Shown: positions 16,359 through 25,636 of the stretch, piece after piece
How the letters are laid out: the number at the start of each line of letters is the position of its first letter
Numbering within the stretch: position 1 is the first letter of the stretch
NCBI RefSeq assembly: GCF_008085905.1
Contig: NZ_VSFF01000005.1
Span: forward strand, 372,001-436,000
Length of the DNA stretch: 64,000 nt
Source of the DNA: Actinomadura syzygii
GTDB taxonomy: Bacteria; Actinomycetota; Actinomycetes; Streptosporangiales; Streptosporangiaceae
Reading direction: 5' to 3'
Notes under the pieces: generated by a model
Told to the model about the DNA's origin: nothing
What the model saw: the letters and a program-made list of their open reading frames with translations, nothing else
Databases searched by the model: none
Position numbers and translations under genes: made by a program

Positions 16359-18572
16359 ATGAAACGCAATCTCGCCGCCGCGCTCGGAGGATGGAGCGCG
16401 CGGCACCGGAAGACGGCAGTGCTCGGCTGGCTGCTGCTCGTCGTCCTCGCCTCCCTGATCGGCGGGATGTCCGGCCAGGTCACGATGGCGGACCACGAGC
16501 AGGGCAGCGGGCAGTCGGCGCAGGCCGTGCGGATCCTCGACGAGGCCGGCGTCGACGACCCCGACCAGGAGACCGTGCTGATCTCCGGGTCCACGGCGGG
16601 CGCGCCCGAGCTGGCCCGCGCGGCGGCGGACGTCCGGGCGAACGTCAAGGCCACCGGCAAGGTCACCGACCTGCGGCCGGACGTCGTGTCGAAGGACCGG
16701 CGGCACGTGATCGTCCAGTTCACGGTCAAGGAGGTCGCGGACGACGCGCCCGACCCGCTGCCCGCCATCCAGGACGCCGTGAAGCAGACGCAGCGCGGTA
16801 ATCCGTCCGTCAAGATCGGGGAGTTCGGCGGCGCGACCGCGGACGCCTGGTTCGAGAACGCCCTCGGCGACGACTTCAAGCGGGCCGAGATGACGGCCGT
16901 GCCGCTCGCCATCGGCATCCTGCTCGTCGCGTTCGGCGCGCTGCTCGCCGCCGTCCTGCCGGTCGTGCTGGCGTTCACCGCGTTCCTCGCGGCGGGCGGG
17001 CTGCTCGCGGTCGCGAGCCACGCGCTGCACGTCGACCAGACGACCAACTCGGTGATGCTGCTGATGGGCCTCGCGGTCGGCGTCGACTACTGCCTCTTCT
17101 ACCTGCAGCGCGAGCGCGAGGAGCGGCGGCGCGGGCGGGACCGGGAGACGGCCCTCGCGATCGCCGCCGCCACGTCCGGACGGTCCGTGCTCGTCTCCGG
17201 CCTCACCGTGCTGGTCGCGATGTCCGGGATGTTCCTGTCCGGGCTGCTGCTGTTCAAGGGCTTCGCGCTCGCGACGATCCTCGTCGTGCTGATCGCGATG
17301 CTCGGGTCGGTGACCGTGCTGCCCGCGCTGCTGTCCATGCTCGGCGACAAGGTCGACTTCGGCCGCGTCCGCCTGCCCCGCCGGCGCCGCGAGGGGCGCG
17401 CCGGAGTGGTGGGGACGCTGCTCAGGCCGGTCCTCGCGCGGCCGGGGATCGCGGCGGTGCTCGCGGCGGGGCTGCTGCTCGCGCTGGCCGCGCCCGCGCT
17501 CGGCATGAAGACCGAGAAGCTCCGCCTCGACCAGCAGGTCCCGCCCGGCGAGGAGATCGCGCAGACCTACACGCGGCTGAACGCCGCGTTCCCCGGCAAC
17601 CCGGAGCCCGCGCAGGTCGTGGTGAAGGCGCCCGACATCGGCGCGCCCGCGGTCACGGCCGCGATCGCCGAGCTCAAGCGGCGGGCCGTCGCGTCGGGGG
17701 AAATGAACGAGCCGATCGACGTGACCGTCCACCGGAAGGCGAACGTCGCGGAGATCGAGGTGCCGCTCGCCGGGACGGGCTCCGACGCCGTCTCGAAGCA
17801 CGCGCTGGAGACGCTGCGGGAGCGGATCGTCCCACAGACGGTCGGGAAGGTCGCGGACGCGCCCGTCACCGGGCAGCTCGCCTGGTCGACCGACTACAAC
17901 GCGCAGTTGAAGAGCAGCATCGTGCCGGTGTTCCTGTTCGTCATGGGGATCACCTTCCTGCTGATGCTGGTCTTCTTCCGGTCGCCGCTCATCGCGTTGA
18001 GCGCGATCGTGCTGAACCTGCTGTCGGTCGGCGCGGCCTACGGCGTGATGGTCGCGGTGTTCCAGCACGGCTGGGGCGACTTCCTGGTCGGGACGACCGC
18101 CGCCGGGGCGCTGGAGTCGTGGATCCCGCTGTTCGTGTTCGTCGTCCTGTTCGGGCTGTCGATGGACTACCACGTGTTCGTCGTCTCGCGGATCCGCGAG
18201 GCCCACGACCGCGGGCTCGACACGGCGGCCGCCGTCCGGGAGGGCGTCGGCGCGACGGCCGGGGTCGTGACCAGCGCCGCCGTCATCATGATCGCCACGT
18301 TCGGGATCTTCGGGACGCTGTCCATGCAGGACTTCAAGCAGCTGGGCGTCGGCCTGGCGGTGGCGGTGCTCATCGACGCGACGATCGTCCGCGTGGTGCT
18401 GCTCCCGGCCGTGATGTCCCTGTTCGGACGCGCGAACTGGTACCTGCCACGCTGGCTGGCCTGGCTGCCCCGCATCTCCCACGGCGAGCCCCCGGAGCCA
18501 GCGCGCCCGCTGGTCCCGCAGACCTACCCCGCGCGACCAGCGGCACCGGGGCCACGGGTCGGGCGGCCGTAG
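16359..18572 (+). CDS. MMPL-family RND transporter
   Basis: A 737-residue inner-membrane exporter. It has the MMPL plan: an N-terminal helix (TAVLGWLLLVVLASLIGGMS), a periplasmic loop, a block of five helices including GLAVGVDYCLFYLQREREER, then a second half repeating the pattern with GLSMDYHVFVVSRIREAHDR. The VDYCLFY and MDYHVFV motifs carry the conserved Asp-Tyr pairs of proton relay in MMPL proteins. Such proteins export lipids, siderophores or drugs by proton motive force. The upstream operator suggests induction by the NarL-type two-component system at 12985-14906. ATG 16359 follows AGGGGA. Confidence 0.93.
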   Translation: MKRNLAAALGGWSARHRKTAVLGWLLLVVLASLIGGMSGQVTMADHEQGSGQSAQAVRILDEAGVDDPDQETVLISGSTAGAPELARAAADVRANVKATGKVTDLRPDVVSKDRRHVIVQFTVKEVADDAPDPLPAIQDAVKQTQRGNPSVKIGEFGGATADAWFENALGDDFKRAEMTAVPLAIGILLVAFGALLAAVLPVVLAFTAFLAAGGLLAVASHALHVDQTTNSVMLLMGLAVGVDYCLFYLQREREERRRGRDRETALAIAAATSGRSVLVSGLTVLVAMSGMFLSGLLLFKGFALATILVVLIAMLGSVTVLPALLSMLGDKVDFGRVRLPRRRREGRAGVVGTLLRPVLARPGIAAVLAAGLLLALAAPALGMKTEKLRLDQQVPPGEEIAQTYTRLNAAFPGNPEPAQVVVKAPDIGAPAVTAAIAELKRRAVASGEMNEPIDVTVHRKANVAEIEVPLAGTGSDAVSKHALETLRERIVPQTVGKVADAPVTGQLAWSTDYNAQLKSSIVPVFLFVMGITFLLMLVFFRSPLIALSAIVLNLLSVGAAYGVMVAVFQHGWGDFLVGTTAAGALESWIPLFVFVVLFGLSMDYHVFVVSRIREAHDRGLDTAAAVREGVGATAGVVTSAAVIMIATFGIFGTLSMQDFKQLGVGLAVAVLIDATIVRVVLLPAVMSLFGRANWYLPRWLAWLPRISHGEPPEPARPLVPQTYPARPAAPGPRVGRP

Positions 18573-18610
18573 GCCGCCAAGGCCGGAGGTCGCCCGACCC
18601 GCCGAGCGAG

Positions 18611-18651
18611 GGGCCGTTTCCCGAGAGCGACCGCGATTCGGGAAACGGCCC
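18611..18651. terminator. Bidirectional hairpin between MMPL and deacetylase genes
   Basis: Perfect 14-bp stem (18611-18624 with 18638-18651) and a 13-base loop, between the convergent MMPL and polysaccharide-deacetylase genes. A second hairpin follows at 18671-18690 (CCAGGGGG and CCCCCTGG arms, 4-base loop), which likely serves the leftward gene. Confidence 0.75.
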
Positions 18652-18713
18652 GTCGCGAGCAACGGGGGTTCCAGGGGGTCGCCCCCCTGGGAAAACACAG
18701 CCCCCCTGGGGGA

Positions 18714-19568
18714 TTACAGCGCTACGAAGGTCAGGCCGCGCTTCTTGAGCTTCGGGATGACGGCCTTCAGCGCCCGGTGGGTCTGCGACCGGTCGCCGCC
18801 GCCGTCGTGGCAGAGCAGGATGTCGCCGTCCTTGCCCTTCAGCAGTTCGCGGCGGATGTGGGCGACGCCGGGCCGGGCCCAGTCGCGCGGGTCGACGGCC
18901 CAGTCGATCGGGATCATGCCGTGTTCGGCGGTCAGTTCGAGGACGGTCTTCGACCACGCCCCGCCGGGCGACCGGAAGAACTGCGGGACGACGCCGGTCA
19001 CGTCCGAGATCCGGCTCTGCGCGTCGAGGATCTCCTTGCGGACGCGCTTGCGCGGCAGCCCCGCGATGGTGATCGGATGGGTCTCGGTGTGGTTGCAGAT
19101 CTGGTGGCCCGCGTCGGTGATGCGGCGGGTGAGCTTCGGGTACTCCTCCACCTGTTCGCCGATGACGAAGAACGTGGCGTGCACGCCGTGTTCGGCGAGG
19201 AGGTCGAGGATGCGCGGCGTCCACGTCGGGTTCGGGCCGTCGTCGATGGTCAGCGCGATCGACTTCGGCGGTGGCGGGGGCGACAGTTCGGTCAGCTCGC
19301 GCACCGGCGCCTCGGACGCGGTGAGCTTGACCGGCGTCCAGGTGGCGGGCCGCGCGGTCGGCGTCGGAGTGGGTGTCGGAGTGGGAGACGGATGGATCAC
19401 CGGACGGGCTCGTGGCGTCGCCGCGGTGGGCGGCGCGTGCCGGGGGCCGTGCGGATGGACGCTGTCCGAACCGAGCGCGGTGAGGCCCGTGGCTCCCATC
19501 AGCCAGAGCGCCCTGCGGCGGGTCAGATGAGTCGCCAAGGCGGCCGGGTCAACCTCCACAAGTCCCAC
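18714..19568 (-). CDS. Secreted polysaccharide deacetylase (NodB)
   Basis: About 284 residues. The N-terminus carries a twin-arginine-like signal (LTRRRALWLMGATGLTALG, from ~residue 15), suggesting Tat export, followed by a Pro/Thr-rich linker with a (TP)n run. The NodB domain begins near residue 105: IALTIDDGPNPTW has the catalytic Asp and metal Asp (motif 1), HTETHP has the two metal His residues (motif 2), and FFRSPGG is motif 3. It would de-N-acetylate peptidoglycan or another cell-wall polymer. GTG 19568 is one possible start; a GTG at 19559 is equally possible as neither has a clear ribosome site. Confidence 0.88.
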   Translation of the reverse strand: MGLVEVDPAALATHLTRRRALWLMGATGLTALGSDSVHPHGPRHAPPTAATPRARPVIHPSPTPTPTPTPTARPATWTPVKLTASEAPVRELTELSPPPPPKSIALTIDDGPNPTWTPRILDLLAEHGVHATFFVIGEQVEEYPKLTRRITDAGHQICNHTETHPITIAGLPRKRVRKEILDAQSRISDVTGVVPQFFRSPGGAWSKTVLELTAEHGMIPIDWAVDPRDWARPGVAHIRRELLKGKDGDILLCHDGGGDRSQTHRALKAVIPKLKKRGLTFVAL

Positions 19569-19638
19569 GGTATCGAGGTTTTCCGGGGTAGGAGCACGCA
19601 ATGGGATCTTCGGCGCGATTGGGCGGACAGGTGCGCAG

Positions 19639-20400
19639 GTGAGCGCGGGTCCGGCGGTCGGACCGGCGCTCGCGATCGTGCTCGTGGCGCTCGCTTCGGC
19701 CGCCGCGCTGCTCGTCCGGGTCGGCGCGCTCGGCCTCGGCCGGGACATGCTGGTCGTGGCGCTGCGGGCGGCCGTGCAGCTCACCGCGGTCTCGCTGCTC
19801 ATCGCCGCGGTGCTGCGCAGCGCGGGCCTGACGGCCGCGTTCATCGCGGGCATGGTCGTGATCGCGGCGGCCACGTCCGGGCGCCGCGTCACCGGCTCGT
19901 TCCGCGGGCGGGCGTGGTGGACGGCGCTGCCGATCGTCGCGGGCGTCGGACCCGTCCTCGGCCTGCTGCTGGCGACGACGCTGGTGCCGCACCGGACGGT
20001 GTCCGTGCTGCCGATCGCGGGCATCTTCATCGGCGGCGCGATGTCCGCGACCGGGCTCACCGGGCGCCGCGCGCTCGACGAGCTGGAACTGCGGCGCGGC
20101 GAGTACGAGGGCGGGCTCGCGCTCGGCCTCCAACCCCGGGACGCGGCCCTCGAACTGTGCCGTCCGGCGGCGGCGCTGGCGCTGTTCCCCGTCCTCGACC
20201 AGACCCGGACGGTCGGGCTCGTCACGCTGCCGGGCGCGTTCGTCGGCGTCCTGCTCGGCGGCGCGGACCCGGTGGAGGCGGGCGCGATCCAGCTCCTCGT
20301 GTTGGTCGGGCTGCTCGCCGTCGAGTCGGTCGCGGTGCTCATCACGCTGGAGCTGGTCGCGACCGAACGGCTTGTCCGTAAGCCGCCGCGGTCGCGCTAA
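19639..20400 (+). CDS. fetB: FetB-type ABC transporter permease (UPF0014)
   Basis: A 253-residue membrane protein with about seven helices. The family signature is clear in ALRAAVQLTAVSLLIAAVLR (residues ~38-57), then the GIFIGGAMSATGLTGRRALD block and LVTLPGAFVGVLLGGADPVE. The E. coli member FetB is the permease of an iron exporter; other members have been linked to metal or nitrate/oxidative responses. Its ATP-binding partner (FetA) is usually encoded next to it but is absent here, so the ATPase must be encoded elsewhere. The last 4 bases overlap the convergent IclR gene. Confidence 0.82.
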   Translation: MSAGPAVGPALAIVLVALASAAALLVRVGALGLGRDMLVVALRAAVQLTAVSLLIAAVLRSAGLTAAFIAGMVVIAAATSGRRVTGSFRGRAWWTALPIVAGVGPVLGLLLATTLVPHRTVSVLPIAGIFIGGAMSATGLTGRRALDELELRRGEYEGGLALGLQPRDAALELCRPAAALALFPVLDQTRTVGLVTLPGAFVGVLLGGADPVEAGAIQLLVLVGLLAVESVAVLITLELVATERLVRKPPRSR

Positions 20401-21143
20401 CCCTCCGCGTGGCCGCAGTCGGCGGAGACGGCGCGGACGGTCTCCAGCAGGCGGGGGAGGAGGGCGAGCACGCCGTCCCGGTCGAGCACGACGGCGGGCA
20501 CGGAGATGGAGACGGCGGCGACGACCCGTCCGGTCGCGTCGCGGACGGGCGCGGCGACGCAGCGGATGAACGTCTCGTGCTCGGCGTCGTCGAGCGCGTA
20601 GCCCTGGGCGGCGACGCGGGACAGCTCGTCCAGCAGCTCGGCCGGGCCGGCGACGGTGTGCTCGGTGAACGCGGTGTACTCGATCCCGTCGGCGACGCGG
20701 CGGCGGCGCGGCTCGGGAAGGTCGGCGAGCAGGACCTTGGCGATCGCGGTGGCGTGCAGCGGCATGCTCAGCCCGACCCGCGAGTACATGCGGATCGCGT
20801 GCCGCGAGTCGTACTTGTCGAGGTAGACGACGTTGCCGCCCTCGTACACGCCGAGGTGGACGGTCTCGCCCGTGTCGTCGTTCAGCCGCGCGAGGTGCGG
20901 GGCGGCGATGTCGCGGACGCCGCGCTGCTCCAGCGCCGCCCCGGCGAGGGCGAACAGCCGGGACCCGAGGTGGTAGCGGTGGTTCGCGTCGCCGTGCACG
21001 AAACCCTCGTCCTGCATGGTGCGCAGCAGCCGCAGCACCGTCGTCTTGTGGACGCCGATCTTCGCGGCCAGCTCGTCGAGTCGGCGCGGCCCCTCGCCCA
21101 GTTCACCGAGGATGGCGAGGGCGCGGCCGAGGCTCTGGCTCAC
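20397..21143 (-). CDS. IclR family transcriptional regulator
   Basis: A 248-residue regulator: N-terminal winged helix-turn-helix (LDELAAKIGVHKTTVLRLLR, residues ~19-38) and a C-terminal IclR effector domain (~residues 70-245; VHLGVYEGGNVVYLDKYDSR and GYALDDAEHETFIRCVAAPV). GTG 21143 follows AAGGAG. It is divergent from the D-amino-acid operon, and a perfect palindrome in the gap sits just before the operon's ribosome site. That layout strongly suggests it is the pathway's local repressor, with a D-amino acid or derivative as effector. Confidence 0.92.
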   Translation of the reverse strand: MSQSLGRALAILGELGEGPRRLDELAAKIGVHKTTVLRLLRTMQDEGFVHGDANHRYHLGSRLFALAGAALEQRGVRDIAAPHLARLNDDTGETVHLGVYEGGNVVYLDKYDSRHAIRMYSRVGLSMPLHATAIAKVLLADLPEPRRRRVADGIEYTAFTEHTVAGPAELLDELSRVAAQGYALDDAEHETFIRCVAAPVRDATGRVVAAVSISVPAVVLDRDGVLALLPRLLETVRAVSADCGHAEG

Positions 21144-21232
21144 CGTTCCCCAACTCCTTTTCGGAGGGGCCGGATCGTTGACCGATCACCGGCCGCGATG
21201 CTACAACCACATCGGCGCAAGGCGCAATTAAC

Positions 21233-21249
21233 GTTGCACATTGTGCAAC
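21233..21249. promoter_or_regulatory. GTTGCACA-N1-TGTGCAAC palindrome, probable IclR operator
   Basis: Perfect 8-bp arms around one base, ending 4 bp before the GGAGG site of the D-amino-acid operon and 90 bp upstream of the IclR start. The position would block transcription or initiation of the catabolic genes. Confidence 0.7.
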
Positions 21250-21262
21250 AACGGAGGTCATG

Positions 21263-22534
21263 ATGGTCGCGACCAGTTCCGGTGAAGCGATCGACGGGGC
21301 GGCGGTCGACGCGCTCGGCGACGAGCGGCTCGACTGGCGCTTCAAGGCGGTCCCGGCGTCCGCGCACGGGACGACGGTCGCGGAGCTGCGCGCCGCCCGC
21401 GTCCCGCTCTCCGACTTCGGCACCCCGCTGATGACGCTCGACGCGGGCGCGCTCGACCACAACGTCGGCGCGCTGGCCCGCTGGACGGACGAGGCCGGGG
21501 TCGCGCTCGCCCCGCACGGCAAGACGACGATGGCCCCGCAGCTCTGGCGGCGGCAGCTCGACGCGGGCGCGTGGGGGATCACGGTCGCGAACCTGCCGCA
21601 GATCCGTGTCGCGCGCGCGTTCGGCGTCCGCCGGGTGATGCTCGCGAACGCGCTGCTCGACCCGGCGGGCCTCGCCTGGCTGGGCGCCGAGCTGGACGAG
21701 CATCCGGAGTTCGAGTTCGTGTCGTGGGTCGACTCGCCGCGCTCGGTCGAGCTGATGGACGACGCGCTCCGCGCCGCCCGCGCGCAGCGTCCGGTGGACG
21801 TGTGCGTCGAGCTGGGCGGGCCGCACGGCCGGACCGGCATCAGGGACGACGCCGACGCCCGCGCCCTCGCCGACGCGGTGCGCAAGGCGCAGACGCTGCG
21901 CCTCGCTGGGCTCGCGGGCTACGAGGGCGCGCTCGCGCACGACGCGTCCGACGACGGACGCCACACCGTCGACGCCTACCTGCGCCGGATGGCGAACCTG
22001 TTCGGCGGCCTCGACTACGAGACGGACGAGCCGTTCGTGACGGCGGGCGGCAGCGCCTTCTTCGACCAGGTCGTGGACGTCCTCGGCGGAACGGGCGGAC
22101 AGGTGGTGCTGCGGTCGGGGGCGTACATCGTCCACGACGACGGCTTCTACCGGGAGATCTCGCCCTTCTCACGCGGGACGGGCGACGCGCCGCTGCGGTC
22201 CGCCATGCACGGCTGGGCGCGCGTCGTGTCGAAGCCGGAGCCCGCGCTCGCCCTCCTGGACGCGGGCAAACGCGACCTGCCGTTCGACGAGGGCCTGCCC
22301 GAGCCGCAGTTCGTCAAGGGAAAGGGCACCGGGCCGGTGGAGAACGCGCGGGCCACGGCGATGAACGACCAGCACACATTCCTCGTCGACTCGTCGGTCG
22401 AAATCGGAGACGTGGTCAGGCTCGGTCTCTCGCATCCGTGCACCGCGATGGACAAATGGACGCTCATTCCGGTCGTGGACGACGCCGACGCGGAAAACCC
22501 GGTCGTGGTCGACCTCATCAGGACGTGGTTCTGA
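21263..22534 (+). CDS. PLP-dependent D-amino-acid deaminase / D-threonine aldolase-like enzyme
   Basis: A 423-residue fold-type III PLP enzyme of the D-serine dehydratase / D-threonine aldolase group. The PLP Lys is in ALAPHGKTTMAPQLW (residues ~80-94), and the C-terminal metal-binding motif is LSHPCTAMDKW, with the His and Cys that bind zinc in this group. D-serine would be deaminated to pyruvate, or a D-beta-hydroxy amino acid cleaved by retro-aldol reaction. Two ATGs stand at 21260 and 21263; the second has better spacing from GGAGG (5 bases). It is the first gene of a three-gene operon with a deacylase and a GntP permease. Confidence 0.9.
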   Translation: MVATSSGEAIDGAAVDALGDERLDWRFKAVPASAHGTTVAELRAARVPLSDFGTPLMTLDAGALDHNVGALARWTDEAGVALAPHGKTTMAPQLWRRQLDAGAWGITVANLPQIRVARAFGVRRVMLANALLDPAGLAWLGAELDEHPEFEFVSWVDSPRSVELMDDALRAARAQRPVDVCVELGGPHGRTGIRDDADARALADAVRKAQTLRLAGLAGYEGALAHDASDDGRHTVDAYLRRMANLFGGLDYETDEPFVTAGGSAFFDQVVDVLGGTGGQVVLRSGAYIVHDDGFYREISPFSRGTGDAPLRSAMHGWARVVSKPEPALALLDAGKRDLPFDEGLPEPQFVKGKGTGPVENARATAMNDQHTFLVDSSVEIGDVVRLGLSHPCTAMDKWTLIPVVDDADAENPVVVDLIRTWF

Positions 22535-22535
22535 A

Positions 22536-24125
22536 ATGCCCGGCACGGTGATCCGAGGCGCCATCGTCGTGGACGGCACCGGCGCCCCCGGCCAGGTGAC
22601 CGACGTCGCGATCGACGAAGGCCGCATCACCGAGATCGGCCCCGGACTGAGCGGCGCGACGACGCTCGACGCGGACGGGCTCGTCCTCGCGCCCGGCTTC
22701 ATCGACATGCACGCCCATTCCGACCTGGCACTCCTCACCGACCCCGACCACCTCGCCAAGGTCGGCCAAGGCGTGACGACGGAGGTCATCGGACAGGACG
22801 GCCTTTCCTACGCGCCCGCCGACGACAAGACCCTCGCCGAGATCCGCCGCACCATCGCCGGATGGAACGGCGACCCGCCCGGCTTCGACTGGAACTGGCG
22901 GACGGTCGGCGAATACCTCGACCGCCTGGACGAAGGCATCCCCGTCAACGCCTGCTATCTCGTCCCGCAGGGCACGGTTCGGATGCTCGCCATGGGATGG
23001 GACGACCGTCCGCCCACCCCTGCCGAACTCGACCGGCAACGCGAACTCGTCGCGGACGGAATGCGCGACGGCGCGGTCGGAATGTCGAGCGGGCTCACCT
23101 ACGTGCCCGGCATGTACGCGGACGACGACGAGTTAACCGAGCTGTGCCGCGTCGTCGCGTCCCTCGGCGGCTTCTACGCGCCCCACCACCGCTCCTACGG
23201 GGCGGGCGCGCTGGAGGCGTACGCCGAGATGGTCGAGCTGTCGCGGCGCTCCGGCTGCCCGCTGCACCTCGCGCACGCCACCATGAACTTCGGCGTCAAC
23301 CGCGGCCGCGCCCCCGACCTGCTCCGCCTCCTGGACGACGCCGTCGCGGCGGGCTGCGACATCACCCTCGACACCTACCCGTACCTGCCCGGTTCCACGA
23401 CGCTCGCCGCGCTGCTGCCGAGCTGGGCGTCGGCGGGCGGCCCCGAGGCGCTGCTCGCCCGCCTCGCCGACCCCGCCGGGCGAGCCGAGATCCAGCACGC
23501 GATGGAGGTCGAAGGCTCGGACGGCTGCCACGGCGTCCCCGCCGAATGGGAGACGATCGAGATCTCCGGCTCCCCGGACCCCGCCGTCGTCGGACGGACG
23601 ATCGCCCAGCTAGCGCGGGAGTCCGGCCGCCCGCCGTTCGACGTCTACCGCGAGCGCCTCATCGCGGACGACCTCGCCACCACGATCCTCCAGCACGTCG
23701 GGCACGAGGAGAACGTCCGCGCGATCATGCGGCATCCGTGCCACACCGGCGGCAGCGACGGGCTCCTCGCCGCCGCGAAACCGCACCCCCGCGCATGGGG
23801 GACGTTCCCGCGCTACCTCGGGCACTACGTCCGCGAGCTGGGCGTCCTCTCGCTCGAAGAATGCGTCTCCCATCTCACCGGGCGGGCCGCGCGGCGGCTC
23901 CGCCTCGACCGGCGCGGGCTGATCCGGCCCGGGTACCACGCCGACCTCGTCCTGTTCGACCCGGCGGCCGTCCGCGACGCCGCCACGTTCGACGACCCGA
24001 AGCGGCAGGCCGAGGGCGTCCCGCACGTGTTCGTCGCCGGAACCGCCGTCGTCTCCGACGGGCGCCGCACCGGCGCGCTCCCCGGCCGCTCCCTCCGCCG
24101 CTCCCCGGACGGCACCACCCGCTGA
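22536..24125 (+). CDS. N-acyl-D-amino-acid deacylase (D-aminoacylase)
   Basis: A 529-residue amidohydrolase. The metal motif HAHSD stands in APGFIDMHAHSDLALLTD (residues ~51-68), and conserved regions include GQGVTTEVIGQDG, MSSGLTYVPGMYADDDEL, APHHRSYG and HTGGSDGLL. It hydrolyses N-acyl-D-amino acids to the free D-amino acid, which the preceding PLP enzyme could then degrade. The start is 1 bp after the previous stop, so translation is probably coupled. Next is a GntP-family permease, completing an uptake-deacylation-deamination route. Confidence 0.92.
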   Translation: MPGTVIRGAIVVDGTGAPGQVTDVAIDEGRITEIGPGLSGATTLDADGLVLAPGFIDMHAHSDLALLTDPDHLAKVGQGVTTEVIGQDGLSYAPADDKTLAEIRRTIAGWNGDPPGFDWNWRTVGEYLDRLDEGIPVNACYLVPQGTVRMLAMGWDDRPPTPAELDRQRELVADGMRDGAVGMSSGLTYVPGMYADDDELTELCRVVASLGGFYAPHHRSYGAGALEAYAEMVELSRRSGCPLHLAHATMNFGVNRGRAPDLLRLLDDAVAAGCDITLDTYPYLPGSTTLAALLPSWASAGGPEALLARLADPAGRAEIQHAMEVEGSDGCHGVPAEWETIEISGSPDPAVVGRTIAQLARESGRPPFDVYRERLIADDLATTILQHVGHEENVRAIMRHPCHTGGSDGLLAAAKPHPRAWGTFPRYLGHYVRELGVLSLEECVSHLTGRAARRLRLDRRGLIRPGYHADLVLFDPAAVRDAATFDDPKRQAEGVPHVFVAGTAVVSDGRRTGALPGRSLRRSPDGTTR

Positions 24126-24181
24126 CCCCCGCCCACCCTCGACTCCCCCCACCCCCGCCATCACCGAGAGGGCCCACCCCC

Positions 24182-25633
24182 ATGGTCCATTGGCTGCAAC
24201 ACGAGACGGGCGGCCTGCTGCTGCTCTGCGCCGTGTCCATCGCGGTCCTGCTGTTCCTCATCATCAAGGTCAAGCTGGAGCCGTTCATCGCGCTGCTCGT
24301 CTCCGGCCTCGCCCTCGCGCTGGCCGCCGGGCTGAGCGTCGAGGAGATCGTCGGCACCGCGCTCAGCTCCAAGGAGTCGGTGCTGGAGAAGGGCTTCGGC
24401 GGGCTGCTCGGGCACATCGCCCCGATCGTCGGGCTCGGCACCATCCTCGGGGCGATCCTGGAGCGGTCCGGCGGCGCGGACGTCCTGACCCGCCGCCTGC
24501 TGAGCGTCGCGGGCGAACGCGGCGCACCCCTCGCGATGGGCCTCGCCGGGCTCATCTTCGGCATCCCGGTCTTTTTCGACGTAGGCATCTTCGTCCTGGC
24601 GCCGCTCGTCTACATCACCGCGCGGCGGGGCGGACGGTCGCTCGTCCTCTACGCGCTGCCGCTGCTCGCCGGGCTGTCGATGACGCACGCGTTCCTGCCG
24701 CCGCACCCAGGGCCGGTCGCCGCCGCCGGGCTGCTCGAAGTCCCGCTCGGCTGGCTGATCGTGTTCGGCCTGATCTGCGGCATCCCGGCCTTCCTCGTCT
24801 CCGGCGTCGCGTGGGGCGCGTGGATCGGCAAGCGCGTCTACGTCGAGGTGCCGGAGGAGTACGTCACCGCCGAGACCGAGAAGGAGAAGCACGAGGCCGC
24901 GGAGGACGACGAGGCTGCGCAGGAGAAGGGCAAGGCTTCGCAGGAGAAGCACGAGCCGGAACCCGAGCCGTCCCTAGCCCTCGTCGGGCTGATCATCGCG
25001 ATCCCGCTCGTGCTGATCCTGCTCGCCACCTTCGGGACCGTCTGGTGGGAGGACAGCCCGGCGCTGCCCACCCTCACCTTCCTCGGCAACCCGGTCGTGG
25101 CGCTCACGATCGCGGTGCTGCTCGCCATGTACCTGCTCGGCATCCGGCGCGGCATCCCGGCGGCGGAGCTGTCCGAGCTGGCCACGCGGTCGCTCCGTCC
25201 GATCGGCATGATCCTGCTGGTCATCGGCGGCGGCGCGTTCTTCGGCGCGGTCGTGTCCGCGACCGGCGTGGGCAAGGCGCTCGCCACCACGCTGTCGGAC
25301 GCCGGGCTGCCCGTCATCGTCCTCGCCTACCTGATCGCCTGCGGGCTGCGGCTCGCGCAGGGCTCGGCGACCGTCGCGATCGTGACGACCGGCGGGATCG
25401 TCGCGCCGCTCGTCAAGGCGCACGACTACTCCGACCCGCACATCGCGCTGATCGCCATCGCCATCTCGGCCGGGTCGATCATCGCGTCGCACGTCAACGA
25501 CGGCGGGTTCTGGATCATCTCCCGCTACTTCAACATGTCGGTGCGCGACACCCTGAAGACGTGGACGGTGCTGGAGACGATCCTCTCCGTCGTCGGCTTC
25601 GCGATGGCGGCGCTGCTCAGCACCTTCATCTGA
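24182..25633 (+). CDS. GntP family permease with Glu/Lys-rich loop
   Basis: A 483-residue transporter with 12-14 predicted membrane helices. GntP hallmarks include GLGTILGAILERSGGADVL, FGIPVFFDVGIFVLAPLVY, HAFLPPHPGPVAAA and ASHVNDGGFWIISRYF. Members import gluconate and related acids, and DsdX transports D-serine. With the two D-amino-acid enzymes upstream, D-serine or an N-acyl-D-amino acid is the most likely substrate here. A long cytoplasmic loop (~residues 222-260) is made almost only of Glu, Lys, Ala and Gln, an unusual insertion for the family. ATG 24182 has only a weak ribosome site, so coupling to the deacylase gene is possible. Confidence 0.9.
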   Translation: MVHWLQHETGGLLLLCAVSIAVLLFLIIKVKLEPFIALLVSGLALALAAGLSVEEIVGTALSSKESVLEKGFGGLLGHIAPIVGLGTILGAILERSGGADVLTRRLLSVAGERGAPLAMGLAGLIFGIPVFFDVGIFVLAPLVYITARRGGRSLVLYALPLLAGLSMTHAFLPPHPGPVAAAGLLEVPLGWLIVFGLICGIPAFLVSGVAWGAWIGKRVYVEVPEEYVTAETEKEKHEAAEDDEAAQEKGKASQEKHEPEPEPSLALVGLIIAIPLVLILLATFGTVWWEDSPALPTLTFLGNPVVALTIAVLLAMYLLGIRRGIPAAELSELATRSLRPIGMILLVIGGGAFFGAVVSATGVGKALATTLSDAGLPVIVLAYLIACGLRLAQGSATVAIVTTGGIVAPLVKAHDYSDPHIALIAIAISAGSIIASHVNDGGFWIISRYFNMSVRDTLKTWTVLETILSVVGFAMAALLSTFI

Positions 25634-25636
25634 CGG

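Noticed and set aside
16311-18698. 795-aa frame antisense to the MMPL gene
   Set aside because: His/Asp/Arg-rich composition typical of high-GC antisense frames; the sense strand has clear membrane helices and MMPL motifs.
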